In this document: positions 35,599-44,773 of the stretch, piece by piece | Layout of the letters: every line of letters begins with the position of its first letter | How positions within the stretch are numbered: the stretch's first letter is position 1 | From: a virus | IMG/VR virus record: IMGVR_UViG_3300048088_000081 | Coordinates: 1 to 63,631 of that record | Strand: one strand, 5' to 3' | Length of the DNA stretch: 63,631 nt | Program-made: the position numbers and the translations under genes | Notes under the pieces: model-generated | What the model was told of the DNA's origin: nothing | Databases searched by the model: none | The model's input: the letters and a program-made list of their open reading frames with translations, nothing else

Positions 35599-36279
35599 TT
35601 AATTCCTAAAAAACCCGGTTAGATCCGGGTTGATATACATTGGCGTGTTCTCAAATTGCTTGCTAGCCTTAGCATATGCCTCCATTGCGTCAACTTTACG
35701 AGCGGCCTCAAGTGTAGGAGCGTAGTGCCGAGACAGTCTGTGAGCTAGTCCAGCAGTCCATGCGTCTAACCACCACGCGGGTATAGCTGCTTGTCCGCCT
35801 TGGGAAAGTACTGAATCCTGCATGGTCGTGTACGCATAGTAATCGGACGTATAGGTAGCGTTGCCATCAGGAACGGGCCACAAAGTAAAAGTAGATGACA
35901 GCAATCTGTCGTGCCAGAAAACTGTGGGAAAGCCTTGATTGGTTTTATTCGCGATGCTGCTATAGTCAGTTCGACTAAACGGAAATATAAGTCTGTCTGA
36001 AGAACCATTATTTATATACATATCCAATATTTCTACTACGTTTCCTGGAACACTATACGTTGCTATACCTTGAGTCAATGGTACTGAAATTAACTCTACC
36101 GTCCAGAGAGTAAGCCCGTCTGCCACCCAATCCGACTGCATAAGGCCGGTTTCGACCTTAACAGTTTCCATGTGTTGGGCGCTGAGTTCAGTAAATCTAA
36201 TTTGGCAACGGGAGAACGCATTTAGAGCCAAAGAACCGATAGTGGACTGAAAGGCATACGTCCCGCTATAGTTGGTCAA
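35599..36279 (-). CDS. Tail adaptor/tube-like structural protein
   Basis: 226 residues. Key blocks: AFSRCQIRFTELSAQHMETV, LWTVELISVPLTQGIATYSV, FSRTDYSSIANKTNQGFPTV, FTLWPVPDGNATY and AGLAHRLSRHYAPTLEAARK. This is the pattern of podovirus adaptor (gp11/gp4-like) proteins that bind under the portal. The last codons (NPDLTGFFRN) are read through a terminator-like hairpin with a following U-run, an unusual overlap of coding and regulatory function. Confidence 0.68.
   Translation of the reverse strand: MTNYSGTYAFQSTIGSLALNAFSRCQIRFTELSAQHMETVKVETGLMQSDWVADGLTLWTVELISVPLTQGIATYSVPGNVVEILDMYINNGSSDRLIFPFSRTDYSSIANKTNQGFPTVFWHDRLLSSTFTLWPVPDGNATYTSDYYAYTTMQDSVLSQGGQAAIPAWWLDAWTAGLAHRLSRHYAPTLEAARKVDAMEAYAKASKQFENTPMYINPDLTGFFRN
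35607..35631 (-). terminator. Intrinsic terminator inside the 3' end of the adaptor gene
   Basis: On the minus strand AACCCGG (rc of 35625-35631), a 6-base loop and CCGGGTT (rc of 35612-35618) form a perfect 7-bp GC-rich stem. It runs straight into a U6 tract (A6 at 35608-35613 on the plus strand). The hairpin lies before the stop codon of the adaptor gene (stop at 35599-35601). It should reduce transcription of the downstream fibre genes relative to upstream head and adaptor genes. Confidence 0.72.
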
Positions 36280-36284
36280 CTAGA

Positions 36285-36500
36285 TCATTCCCCCGGTTTC
36301 GCAGGCGTCTTATTCTGTTCATCCAACTGCTTAATCAACTTCTGTAATAGAGGATTGGAATCCTTCCACGGCATTTCCGCCAACTTATTCAGGATTAGGT
36401 TAGCCTCTTCAGTCGTGACCGTAAACGTATGAGGTGGCTGTGTCTGGGCTACGGCCGCAGATGCGAATGTCAGGAATACTGCTGCGTATGCTAATCTCAT
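36285..36500 (-). CDS. Small exported protein
   Basis: 71 residues from the ATG at 36500 (ATGA overlap with the methyltransferase stop). Residues 1-18 form a signal peptide ending AVA before QTQ. The mature part is a short helical domain (EEANLILNKLAEMPW, LLQKLIKQLDEQN) with a basic/Pro tail. Similar tiny exported proteins exist in Bradyrhizobium-like phages; function unknown. Confidence 0.6.
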   Translation of the reverse strand: MRLAYAAVFLTFASAAVAQTQPPHTFTVTTEEANLILNKLAEMPWKDSNPLLQKLIKQLDEQNKTPAKPGE

Positions 36501-37081
36501 TTCGGCCTCTTTGTGAGCGTAAGGTGGATGTCCATGACGGCGTTGTTGTAGTGCTTGATTGCCATTTGCTGGTAGTCGTTGTTCTTGACGGTCAAATCCT
36601 GGTCCAGGGCGTAACCGTAGCTGAAGTCGAAGTCGCACTTCATGTCGTACATGCCGTGGGTCAGGAGGTTTGTTTCTCTCCAGCCCTTATTGAAGTAGAG
36701 GAAGGTCCATTCACATATAGGCGGCCACTGGTGGGACGGATCGCCGTATGCTCGCATCGAATTCCAGTGCGGGCAGACCACGACCATTTGGCCACCGTCT
36801 TTGAGGACGCGGTAGCATTCCTCCATGAACGGTACGCGCTCAGGTCCTGAAAGGTGCTCGAAAAAATGGCTTGTGTGGATTGATTCCACCGCGCCGTCGT
36901 CAATGGGCCAAGGAGTCTGCCGAACGTCCATGACATGGTCAACACCGGGACATTCGCAGATGTCGATTCCAACGTGGCCATCTGTTCTGCGCGCGCCGCA
37001 GCCGATATCGAGCCGGAGTGGGATATCGCCGTGAGCGGTTATTCTCTTCTCTGCAATTTTGAATGCCTTATTCGACTGCAT
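36497..37081 (-). CDS. SAM-dependent methyltransferase (class I)
   Basis: 194 residues. Motif I LDIGCGARR near 24-32 binds SAM; GIDI near 38-41 supplies the acidic residue for the ribose; MDVRQTPWP and the HTSHFFEHL / CYRVLKDGGQMVVV blocks are those of methyltransferase family 11. The substrate is not shown; the pairing with a glycosyltransferase upstream suggests a sugar or glycan, perhaps on the virion or host surface. No DNA-recognition domain and no NPPY, so not a DNA adenine methylase. Confidence 0.85.
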   Translation of the reverse strand: MQSNKAFKIAEKRITAHGDIPLRLDIGCGARRTDGHVGIDICECPGVDHVMDVRQTPWPIDDGAVESIHTSHFFEHLSGPERVPFMEECYRVLKDGGQMVVVCPHWNSMRAYGDPSHQWPPICEWTFLYFNKGWRETNLLTHGMYDMKCDFDFSYGYALDQDLTVKNNDYQQMAIKHYNNAVMDIHLTLTKRPK

Positions 37082-37102
37082 AAATCATCTCCATGTTGGA
37101 TT

Positions 37103-37828
37103 CTACCACACAATATCCGAGCCAACGTCAAAGTGGCCCACACGCACGTCGCAACTCACGGCGAATCTATGCCCGTGCTTCCTAGCGTCAAGAGCAAAGT
37201 ATAGATCCTGCGTGAATACCCCCTCTGCTGCGGAGGCAGCAGATTTGAACCACGGCCTACGGAGTCGCTTATCCTTGAACAGGTCCATCCGGTAGAGCGT
37301 AAATCCCATACCGGTTCCGTTGCATTCCTGAAGTCCGCCGTCTAGGCGAGGCTTCTGAGGCTTGAAGCTGATTGGGTGCTCGTTCGGATCGCCCCATATC
37401 TGCGCTACACCTCCGGGGCCTTTGGTCCAGTACAGACCTCCAATCACGTCGAATTGTGGATTGGCCTCGGCGCACTCCAGAAGCTTCACCATTCCATCGG
37501 CCGGCGGAAGGTTGTCATGCTCAATCGTAAGGATGTACTTCCACTTGCTCAGTTCCGGATTCGTTATAACCGCGTCAACCGTTCTTTCGTAAGCCTCTCC
37601 GACTTCCATGCCTTGGGCGAAGAGTCGGCAAACCTTCTGATTCGGCGGAGAGAACATTGACCACCAAGCTGCCACTACCTTAACCGCGACACTATCTAGT
37701 GCCGGGATAATTATTACTGTTGAAAGGTCCTTATATGTGGCGGACTTATCTAGGCGCTTTCCTGCCGCTTCAAGATCGGCATTATGAGCACCTCCTATTT
37801 TATCAAAGCTTATGATCTGTGGTTGCAT
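37103..37828 (-). CDS. Glycosyltransferase-like protein (GT-A fold)
   Basis: 241 residues from the ATG at 37828 (AGGAAGGA upstream). Strands and motifs fit a GT2-like nucleotide-sugar transferase: VIIIPALDSVAVKVVAAW (about 37-54), WKYILTIEHDNLPPADGMVK with an acidic EHDN in the DXD position, IGGLYWTKGPGG, CNGTGMGFTLYRMDLF and VFTQDLYFALDARKHGHRF. Usual role: transfer of a sugar to glycan, protein or modified DNA. Encoded directly upstream of a methyltransferase in a fibre region. Confidence 0.72.
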   Translation of the reverse strand: MQPQIISFDKIGGAHNADLEAAGKRLDKSATYKDLSTVIIIPALDSVAVKVVAAWWSMFSPPNQKVCRLFAQGMEVGEAYERTVDAVITNPELSKWKYILTIEHDNLPPADGMVKLLECAEANPQFDVIGGLYWTKGPGGVAQIWGDPNEHPISFKPQKPRLDGGLQECNGTGMGFTLYRMDLFKDKRLRRPWFKSAASAAEGVFTQDLYFALDARKHGHRFAVSCDVRVGHFDVGSDIVW

Positions 37829-37841
37829 GATTCCTTCCTGA

Positions 37842-38489
37842 TTACATTCTGTATGGCCATACCGCAATACCTGTACCCCCGGCCGCCGCCTTGAACGAAG
37901 CCACGACAGCGGCCCATGGAGCGCTTGAAAGTGTATAAGTAGGAGTCACCGTTGCGGCCCCCGCTGTAGTGCTCGCACTCACCGTCTCTCCACCATTGGC
38001 AACGCCGTCCATGTATGCGGTTTGAGGCCCGCTCACAATTAAGGCCCCTGACCCATCGCATCCTGCGGTGTCAAGGACCAGCTCCCCAGTCGCGCTCGTG
38101 CATGTGACAGTGGTACTGGCGCTAGACCCTGAATTATGGTTCGTGTGACTAAAGCATGTCGTCGTGTCCGAGCCAGTGACAGTGATGCTCGATGCGACCG
38201 GATAATTTGCATTTGAAAAGCTGATGACGACAGTTTGTGGACCAGCGGGCGGGTTTGCAAGCCCGAAAATGTAACAAATGTCTGGAGTCGAATCGAAGGT
38301 ATTGTCAGCCACCGGAACGGTGAGACCATTATATGTTGCCGTGGCCGTATCCGCCGAAGACCCGGTCGCAAATCCATATGTTGTTATCCCTAGGGCAGTC
38401 GGTGTGCCGACTGGCGTATGCGTCCACGTAATTGATAGGACAGAAGACGCTGGTGTCGCGTTTGTTGTTTTGTCTATTGCGACGGCCAT
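37842..38489 (-). CDS. Beta-rich virion adhesion protein
   Basis: 215 residues, Thr/Ser/Ala/Val-rich, few charges. Strand patterns such as SVLSITWTHTPVG, TATATYNGLTVPV, GPQTVVISF and ELVLDTAGCDGSG suggest one or two Ig- or jelly-roll-like domains used as surface decoration or glycan binding. C terminus WAAVVASFKAAAGG. Lies among virion adhesion genes. No enzyme motif. Confidence 0.55.
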   Translation of the reverse strand: MAVAIDKTTNATPASSVLSITWTHTPVGTPTALGITTYGFATGSSADTATATYNGLTVPVADNTFDSTPDICYIFGLANPPAGPQTVVISFSNANYPVASSITVTGSDTTTCFSHTNHNSGSSASTTVTCTSATGELVLDTAGCDGSGALIVSGPQTAYMDGVANGGETVSASTTAGAATVTPTYTLSSAPWAAVVASFKAAAGGTGIAVWPYRM

Positions 38490-38873
38490 TTAGTTCACCG
38501 TCACCGAAACAGACGTATTGATGGCCGAGAAGATAGTGGCAATTGCCTGCACTTGTCGGTTGGCATTTTGCGGTTGCGGGATGGGTACGCCGAAAGACGA
38601 TTTTGTTTCCAGCGTCTTTGTAAACGGATTTATCACATCTCCGCCTCCCGCCGTAAACCCAGCCAGCAACTGAAATGTATTTCCCGCATCAAATGAAATG
38701 TTGACGACAACCGACACGACTGCGGATCCGGTATCAGGCCAAGAGTTGCGCGCTGCCTCAATCTCGATTGACGATTGCCCGACCGCGAGGGACAGCTTCG
38801 GGCTCGTGTGGGTGCCCGGCTGGTAGGTCTGCGCTGGAAGAGCGACGGTCTTTCCGGTTGGGAGGGTTGCCAT
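38490..38873 (-). CDS. Small beta-rich virion protein
   Basis: 127 residues, one beta-sandwich-like domain: SPKLSLAVGQSSIEIEAARN, AVVSVVVNISFDAGNTFQLL, RQVQAIATIFSAINTSVSV. Ends immediately before the start of the next adhesion gene. Likely a small decoration or fibre subunit. Confidence 0.5.
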   Translation of the reverse strand: MATLPTGKTVALPAQTYQPGTHTSPKLSLAVGQSSIEIEAARNSWPDTGSAVVSVVVNISFDAGNTFQLLAGFTAGGGDVINPFTKTLETKSSFGVPIPQPQNANRQVQAIATIFSAINTSVSVTVN

Positions 38874-38882
38874 TGTCTGTTC

Positions 38883-41183
38883 TCAATAATTAAGCTGAAT
38901 ATAGCCGGAGCCGAACAGCGCTACATAAACGACACCTGGTACATTCATGTCGCCGTTCATGGAGGTAATCACATCAAACGTAATGCCGTTGAATTGCTGG
39001 TCACCGATCTTCTGCCACGTCGCGCAGTTATCAATGCTTGCCCAAACTCCAAGCACGCCGTTCACGGACCCGTAGATGAAAATCGTCGGGTAGCTCTGCG
39101 ACGGGGCTCCAAAGCCAAACGCATAAACGTCACAGATGCTGTAAGAACCGTTGGAAACGTCCGCCCACGTCGGCCCACCATCAGTCGTCCGGTAGAACAG
39201 ATTGGTGGTGTCGATTGATTGATTAGACGCGCCGCTGGTGAAAAAGTAATGCTTTGAATTATATGGGACCGCTCTGATTGTGTGGCCATTGGTGGACGTA
39301 GTAGAAAGGCTAAATCCTGGAGTGACCTTGGTCCACGACCCTCCCGTGTTTGACGTGTAGTAAATGTCATAACCATTGTTGGCAACATAGTAGTTCGCCG
39401 TCACCTTATCGGCAGCAACGTACATAGACGTTTGACCGCTACCGTTTGGCCACGCCCCTGCCGTTCCTGACGGAGTCACGTCGGTCCAAGCAGTCGCCCC
39501 GCCGTCCGTCGTCGCGTATAAATTGCCGGCAACCACGATCATACTGGTGGACGTGCTCACCGCCATGCCACCCGGTCCGAACGGGTCAGAAGGACCTGTC
39601 GGGTGATGAGCTTGCCGGGACCAGCCGCTAATCGCCGGGAAGCCCTTCGTTGTAGAAAATGAATCCTCGGCACCATCAGATTGAATACCGAGGAACGCTG
39701 GAGTACCACCCGACCAATCTATCCCTTGCCCAGGAAGAATAGTTGCCTGCCCCGATCTGGTTCCGTAAGTTGACGGAAACGGCGTTGCGTCAGGCGAACT
39801 ATTGTCGATCACGAACAGATTGCGGTCCCACTGGGCTGTGCAAACATAACCCCCAGGAGGGCATATAATATCTATTGTCTGTAGACTTTCGATACCGGCG
39901 GTTTGCGACACCCAATTCCACGCCGGCCAAGTTGAACCGTCCCCAACTGTCGGCAGATTTGCTTTCCAAACACCAATGCCCTGCGGATAAAACAGGTTGT
40001 TGGAATGATCGAACTTCGGTGTCCCATCAAGAGTCAAATCGCCTGCTTCATTCGTCGCCAGCCACGGGATGTCATTTGCCACAAGGCTGGCGCGAGATTG
40101 TTTTGGCGTCCAGGTCGAACCGCCGTCTGTGCTTTGCGCTATCTGCCCAGAGTCATCGAAGATAATGACGCGCTGGGCGGTAGATGTAGAACTCGCCGGG
40201 TCTGGGGCGACCGCCCACACGAATCCGAAAGTCGAATTTGCAGACGAAAGCGCCCAGGTATTTTGCGTGAAAGCTGTCCCCGCATGAACTGTGAAATTGA
40301 ACAGATTGTTACTGCCAACGGAGCTTCTTTGGTCGGAGGTGACCCAAGCCCCGCCGAACTTATCAACCACTATCTTGACGTTAACGGTTGGCATTGTTCC
40401 TGAGTATGAGCCGCCGCTCAACAGAGTCCAATTCGCTCCCGCATCAGACGAATAATAAACGCCTGTGTCGGATACGAAGCAGTAAATGCCCTGTGTCTTG
40501 CCCCCGCTGACGGCAGACGCGCGGTCAAAGGCGAATCCATAGCAACCATATCCGCTCGGAGTCGGCAGCGGCAGCTTGCTGGTGCTCAGCGTATTCCAGG
40601 TCGTGCCGCCGTCTTGCGTGTAAAAAACACCGGCAATATCGCCAAACCAGCAGACATCTGGATTCTGCGGGTCGATGGCCATCGGCGGCCCCGCCCCATT
40701 TAGAGTTCCGGAAACATCGACGTTTGACTGCGTATGAGCCGCAGTCTGTCTTGGGAATGTCCCGCCCGCATTGTCCGTCTGATTGACGAACGTCACGCCC
40801 TTGTTGGATGACTTGTACATCATCCCGGCCCACAGCATATAGATGACGTTGCTGTTGCTGGGGGCTATCCTGATTTCAAAGACACCGCATGACTCGTAGA
40901 AATTATAGATGTCCCCGCTGGCGTGGCTATACATATTCGTAAAGGAAAACGCCGGGTCGCCATTTGGTATCGGACCCGGCTTAGTCAATAGCTGCCATAT
41001 ACCCGTCCCTCCGGCATTGCCGGTGGACGGAGCGCTTGAGTTCCAAACATACCCACCAAAAACGTCGATCTTGCAGACCAGAGTTCCATCATCGGCGATG
41101 TCGAGATCGCGGGTAAATCCGCCACCTCCAACTTTCAAAGTCTTCCATGACAATGCCTGCATAGAGTATCCAGATATTTTCAT
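38883..41183 (-). CDS. Asp-box beta-propeller protein (sialidase/GH74-like fold)
   Basis: 766 residues with many Asp-box (BNR) turns of the S-x-D-x-G-x-T-W type: TQDGGTTWNTL, SSDAGANWTLL, STDGGSTWTPK, TTDGGATAWTDV, TSNTGGSWTKV and TTDGGPTWADV. The repeats are spread over the whole chain, so one or two seven-bladed propellers are likely, as in GH74 xyloglucanases and sialidase-like virion proteins. In phages such proteins bind or degrade host exopolysaccharide. Catalytic acids cannot be identified by eye. No signal peptide. Confidence 0.78.
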   Translation of the reverse strand: MKISGYSMQALSWKTLKVGGGGFTRDLDIADDGTLVCKIDVFGGYVWNSSAPSTGNAGGTGIWQLLTKPGPIPNGDPAFSFTNMYSHASGDIYNFYESCGVFEIRIAPSNSNVIYMLWAGMMYKSSNKGVTFVNQTDNAGGTFPRQTAAHTQSNVDVSGTLNGAGPPMAIDPQNPDVCWFGDIAGVFYTQDGGTTWNTLSTSKLPLPTPSGYGCYGFAFDRASAVSGGKTQGIYCFVSDTGVYYSSDAGANWTLLSGGSYSGTMPTVNVKIVVDKFGGAWVTSDQRSSVGSNNLFNFTVHAGTAFTQNTWALSSANSTFGFVWAVAPDPASSTSTAQRVIIFDDSGQIAQSTDGGSTWTPKQSRASLVANDIPWLATNEAGDLTLDGTPKFDHSNNLFYPQGIGVWKANLPTVGDGSTWPAWNWVSQTAGIESLQTIDIICPPGGYVCTAQWDRNLFVIDNSSPDATPFPSTYGTRSGQATILPGQGIDWSGGTPAFLGIQSDGAEDSFSTTKGFPAISGWSRQAHHPTGPSDPFGPGGMAVSTSTSMIVVAGNLYATTDGGATAWTDVTPSGTAGAWPNGSGQTSMYVAADKVTANYYVANNGYDIYYTSNTGGSWTKVTPGFSLSTTSTNGHTIRAVPYNSKHYFFTSGASNQSIDTTNLFYRTTDGGPTWADVSNGSYSICDVYAFGFGAPSQSYPTIFIYGSVNGVLGVWASIDNCATWQKIGDQQFNGITFDVITSMNGDMNVPGVVYVALFGSGYIQLNY

Positions 41184-41185
41184 AT

Positions 41186-44116
41186 TTACAGAGAAACATT
41201 CATGAGGTTGCCATAGAGACTGGCGTTTGAGTTATTGCTTATGGCGTTACTGGCAATCGAGGTCGGGAAAGCAGAAGTTTGAGCTGTCAGTGCCCCATTC
41301 CAAGGAACCATAGTTATGCTTGTGGCTGTCGCTGTCTGGCCAATCAGCTTTAGATCAGTGTTGAAATTTGTCAGAACGATATTTGAAACCGACGCAAGAG
41401 TGGTGGCCGTTCCAGAGGTTGTGACAGCAGTTGCCCCCAATACTGCCAACCAGTATTCTCCGGCGGAAAGAAGCGCACTCCCAACCGGGAAGTTTGCCAG
41501 AATTAGCCCGGTTACGTTGCTAAGCAAGTTTGCTTGGCTAACGGTTGTCCCGGCACTGGAGCTTCCTCCTGCCGAGCTAAATGTGCTTGAAGTCGATGCG
41601 CCATTAGTATCAATGTTGCCGACAAATCCAATGGTATACGACTGCGCCAAAGATGCCTGAGTGGCGTTCGTAAGAACTATGCTTACGCTCTCTGTGATAC
41701 CAAATGACCAAGCGTTCGACACAGCACTTGCTAATGCCGTGGAATTCGCTCCGGTTTGTCTCGTATAAAATCCAACTGTTTCGCTGTATTTCCATACATT
41801 AGAGCGCGTTCCTGTGGCGTTTGTCGATCCGGAAACGGCAGCATTTATGCTGAGACTCATAAGTCGATTCATGCGGCATACTTGAAGTTGCCCAGGAACC
41901 TCAATGTGCTGTAAATACAATGACGAATTACCAAGAGATGACGCCGAAGAGTTTGGACCAAATTCCCAAGGCTCAAACTGCGACATCGGGAGTAACGCAG
42001 AAATTGTTATGCTATTTGAATTAGAGCTAAGACTAATGTTTGTCCCGGCAAGAAGGAACGACTGAACGGGCGCGCTTACTATAAATCCGCTATTGGACGC
42101 TTCAATAGATATTGCCCCAGCACCAGCCATACTTAAAGAACGGGCGTCGTACGTTCCGCTTGTGCTTACTGTTGTATTTGAGCTTGCATACACGCCTCCA
42201 GTCTGGTTAGTTTGAGTAGGGGCGCTAATTACCCAACCAGAGTTAGAGGCGGCTACACCAACGGCTCCGCTACCAGCAATACTGATATGACTTAGGTTGT
42301 AAGTACCACTTGAGGTCCCGAAAGTGTTGGAAGAGGCGTACAGAGTACCAGTGCTTACACCACCACCGCCAGCACTTATTGTTATGGTATTTGAACTCTG
42401 TGAGAGCGTGACGTTTGCTCCGCCAGCAAAAACAACAGTTCCGGACGAGAACGTTGTGAGTGTACCAGTGGTATTTCCAGATGCACTTACGATATTGGCA
42501 AAAGCGTCTACCGTTATACTAGAACCGGCTGACGATAATGTAACCATATTACCCTGAGTTAGAGTCGATAGTGCGATTCCTGAGATGGTGATAGTGTTTG
42601 AACTCTGAGAGAGAGTAACATTATTACCTCCAGCAAATACCATCGTCCCAGAGGAAAACGTCGTTAGTGTGCCGGTAGTATTTCCGGAAGCGCTAACGAT
42701 GTTGTAGGAAATATTTGCCCCAGAAATAGTAATCGTATTTGACGACTGTGAAAGTGTAATATTATTACCACCAGCCAAAACAATGGTACCGGTCGAGAAG
42801 CTTGTGGTCGTACCTGAGGTGTTTCCGCTGATCTCAATGATATTCACGCCGTCGGCGGCGGCGGCAGGGGCGCTGATAACAACAGACCCGGCAGACATAC
42901 CGATAGAAACAACGCCCTTACCGGCGAAGGACAGAGACCTTGCATCTACCGTACTGGACGAAGATTGGGCTGTGCTCTGTGAGGCGGCGTATATGCCAAC
43001 GGACTGGTTCGTCTGAGTCGGCGCCGAGATTACCCAACCGGAGTTGGAAGCCGCAATAGAAATAGCCCCAGACCCAGCGATAGAGATCGTACGGGCATCG
43101 TACGTACCGCTTGATGTTCCGAACGTATTGGACGATGCATACACGCCGCCGCTTTGGTTTGTCTGCCCTCCAGCTGCCCCACTAATGACAAGTGAGCCTG
43201 CCTGCATACCAACGCTGACGTTTCCCGCACCTACAATAGACAGAGACCTTGCATCAACTGTCGAGCTTGAAGACTGACCAGTGGTTTGTGAGGAGGCATA
43301 AAGACCCATCGACTGGTTAGTCTGAGTCGGAGCACTAATCACAAATCCAGAATTGGAAGCGGCCACAGAAACAGCCCCGCTTCCGGCTATGCTTATGGTG
43401 CGAACATCAAACGTACCGCTGGAGGTTCCAAATGTGTTAGAAGAAGCATAGGCACCGCCAGTATCATTAGTTTGGACAGGAACCGAGATGATAAACCCTG
43501 AGTTCGAAGCAGCAACAGACGCGGCGCCACGGCCAGCAATACTCAACGACCTCGCGTCGTAAGTTCCAGAGGAAGTTCCAAATGTATTACTTGAGGCATA
43601 CACTCCGCCAGACTGATTCGTCTGCACCGGAGCGGAGATGACGAAACCGCTGTTGGAAGCAGCGATACTGACAGCGCCAGAACCGGCGAGACTCAGGGTA
43701 CCGGCATTGTACGTTCCGGAAGACGTTCCGAACGTATTTGAGGAAGCGTAAAGATTCCCAGTTCCGGCCGCAGCATTCGCACCGGAAACCGTAATCGTAA
43801 CACCGCCAGCATCCGTAGACTGGCTGAGGGTCACATTGTTACCGCCAGCCAAAATAAGTTGATTGGCAACGGTCTTCGTTACACCGGCCGTATTACCGAT
43901 GTTGGAGACACCGGCCGCGAATCCTGCACCACCGGCCCCGCCGATGATACTTACGGAGTTCGAGGATTGAGAGAGAGTGATATTGTTTCCGCCAGCTAGA
44001 ACAAACGTCCCAGCCGGAAACGTAGCAAGAGTCCCGGCGGTATTTCCGCTTCCGCTTACAATATTCCCCCCGCCCTCTGCCGGAACCTCGACAGTCGGGG
44101 TGGCGAGATTGGTCAT
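41186..44116 (-). CDS. Repeat-rich long tail fibre
   Basis: 976 residues built mostly of two repeat types. Type A, about 48 residues and eight copies, begins YASSNTFGTSSGTYDAR and contains SIAGSGAVSIAASNSGF. Type B, about 40 residues and five copies, reads SASGNTTGTLTTFSSG then FAGGNNVTLSQSSNTITIS. The C-terminal 270 residues are non-repetitive and hold MSQFEPWEFGPNSSA, a probable receptor-binding or trimerisation head. The repeats would form a long beta-structured shaft. Recombination between copies could change shaft length. Confidence 0.72.
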   Translation of the reverse strand: MTNLATPTVEVPAEGGGNIVSGSGNTAGTLATFPAGTFVLAGGNNITLSQSSNSVSIIGGAGGAGFAAGVSNIGNTAGVTKTVANQLILAGGNNVTLSQSTDAGGVTITVSGANAAAGTGNLYASSNTFGTSSGTYNAGTLSLAGSGAVSIAASNSGFVISAPVQTNQSGGVYASSNTFGTSSGTYDARSLSIAGRGAASVAASNSGFIISVPVQTNDTGGAYASSNTFGTSSGTFDVRTISIAGSGAVSVAASNSGFVISAPTQTNQSMGLYASSQTTGQSSSSTVDARSLSIVGAGNVSVGMQAGSLVISGAAGGQTNQSGGVYASSNTFGTSSGTYDARTISIAGSGAISIAASNSGWVISAPTQTNQSVGIYAASQSTAQSSSSTVDARSLSFAGKGVVSIGMSAGSVVISAPAAAADGVNIIEISGNTSGTTTSFSTGTIVLAGGNNITLSQSSNTITISGANISYNIVSASGNTTGTLTTFSSGTMVFAGGNNVTLSQSSNTITISGIALSTLTQGNMVTLSSAGSSITVDAFANIVSASGNTTGTLTTFSSGTVVFAGGANVTLSQSSNTITISAGGGGVSTGTLYASSNTFGTSSGTYNLSHISIAGSGAVGVAASNSGWVISAPTQTNQTGGVYASSNTTVSTSGTYDARSLSMAGAGAISIEASNSGFIVSAPVQSFLLAGTNISLSSNSNSITISALLPMSQFEPWEFGPNSSASSLGNSSLYLQHIEVPGQLQVCRMNRLMSLSINAAVSGSTNATGTRSNVWKYSETVGFYTRQTGANSTALASAVSNAWSFGITESVSIVLTNATQASLAQSYTIGFVGNIDTNGASTSSTFSSAGGSSSAGTTVSQANLLSNVTGLILANFPVGSALLSAGEYWLAVLGATAVTTSGTATTLASVSNIVLTNFNTDLKLIGQTATATSITMVPWNGALTAQTSAFPTSIASNAISNNSNASLYGNLMNVSL
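42040..44070 (-). repeat. Protein-coding tandem and interspersed repeats of the long fibre
   Basis: Eight type-A units (about 145 bases) and five type-B units (about 120 bases) alternate in groups: B B A A A A A A B B B A A from N to C terminus. Units are similar but not identical at DNA level and each keeps the reading frame. Coordinates are approximate. Confidence 0.65.
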
Positions 44117-44122
44117 TTCGTC

Positions 44123-44773
44123 TTAGCCTATACTAGACTGAAGGACTCGGACCCTAAGAACGCCCGTCCCGGAGTTAACCAAAACTCTAACGGCTGCAAT
44201 CGGAAGCTCATAAAAGCAGTCTATCGTTGCGCTCAGATTCAGGTTTCCAGTCGCGATAAACGGAAGCGGATATAAAGCCCCACCTAAGAGATTGTTCGGA
44301 TCGTCATAGGTGTGCTGAATTGAGAAGTTTGCAGTCCCAGACACCAATTCAACAGCAACGCTGACATTCATGTCAGATGTAGCGTGCCAGTTAAGAACCT
44401 TCCACGGAGAAGACCCTACTCCATTGGTGCCAGCAACCGCCGTGGTCGCCACTGAACCGCTTGGGGTAATGCTCGTAACAGTCACGAAATCTAGGTTAGA
44501 CTGGGCGTCCCCACCACTTGCTCCAGCGAATGTGTCACTGATGAGATTTCCGGTAGAATTAGTCCCAGTCACAGTCCAATTGATACCAAGGTCGTTACCT
44601 CCAGAGGTTACGATAACCCTGCGGCCGATGGCGGAGTTATTAGCCGTAGCCGCATCAATTACCACAGACGCAGACGTAAGCGTAAGTGCAGACGTGCCTG
44701 GACTCTGACTGTGCGCAATCGAATTGGAGACCGCTGCCCCCAATTGCTTTGTGAATACTAACGGCTGTGCCAT
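44123..44773 (-). CDS. Beta-rich virion protein
   Basis: 216 residues, Ser/Thr/Ala/Asn-rich. Strand-like segments include LTLTSASVVIDAATANNSA, WTVTGTNSTGNLISDTF and GTANFSIQHTYDDPNNL, ending GVLRVRVLQSSIG. Resembles small phage decoration or fibre-base proteins encoded near the capsid. Its start shares one base with the preceding stop (TAATG). Confidence 0.55.
   Translation of the reverse strand: MAQPLVFTKQLGAAVSNSIAHSQSPGTSALTLTSASVVIDAATANNSAIGRRVIVTSGGNDLGINWTVTGTNSTGNLISDTFAGASGGDAQSNLDFVTVTSITPSGSVATTAVAGTNGVGSSPWKVLNWHATSDMNVSVAVELVSGTANFSIQHTYDDPNNLLGGALYPLPFIATGNLNLSATIDCFYELPIAAVRVLVNSGTGVLRVRVLQSSIG

Noticed and set aside
42040-44070. Repeated units considered as a CRISPR array
   Set aside because: The repeats are long, imperfect and keep a reading frame; they are protein repeats of a fibre.
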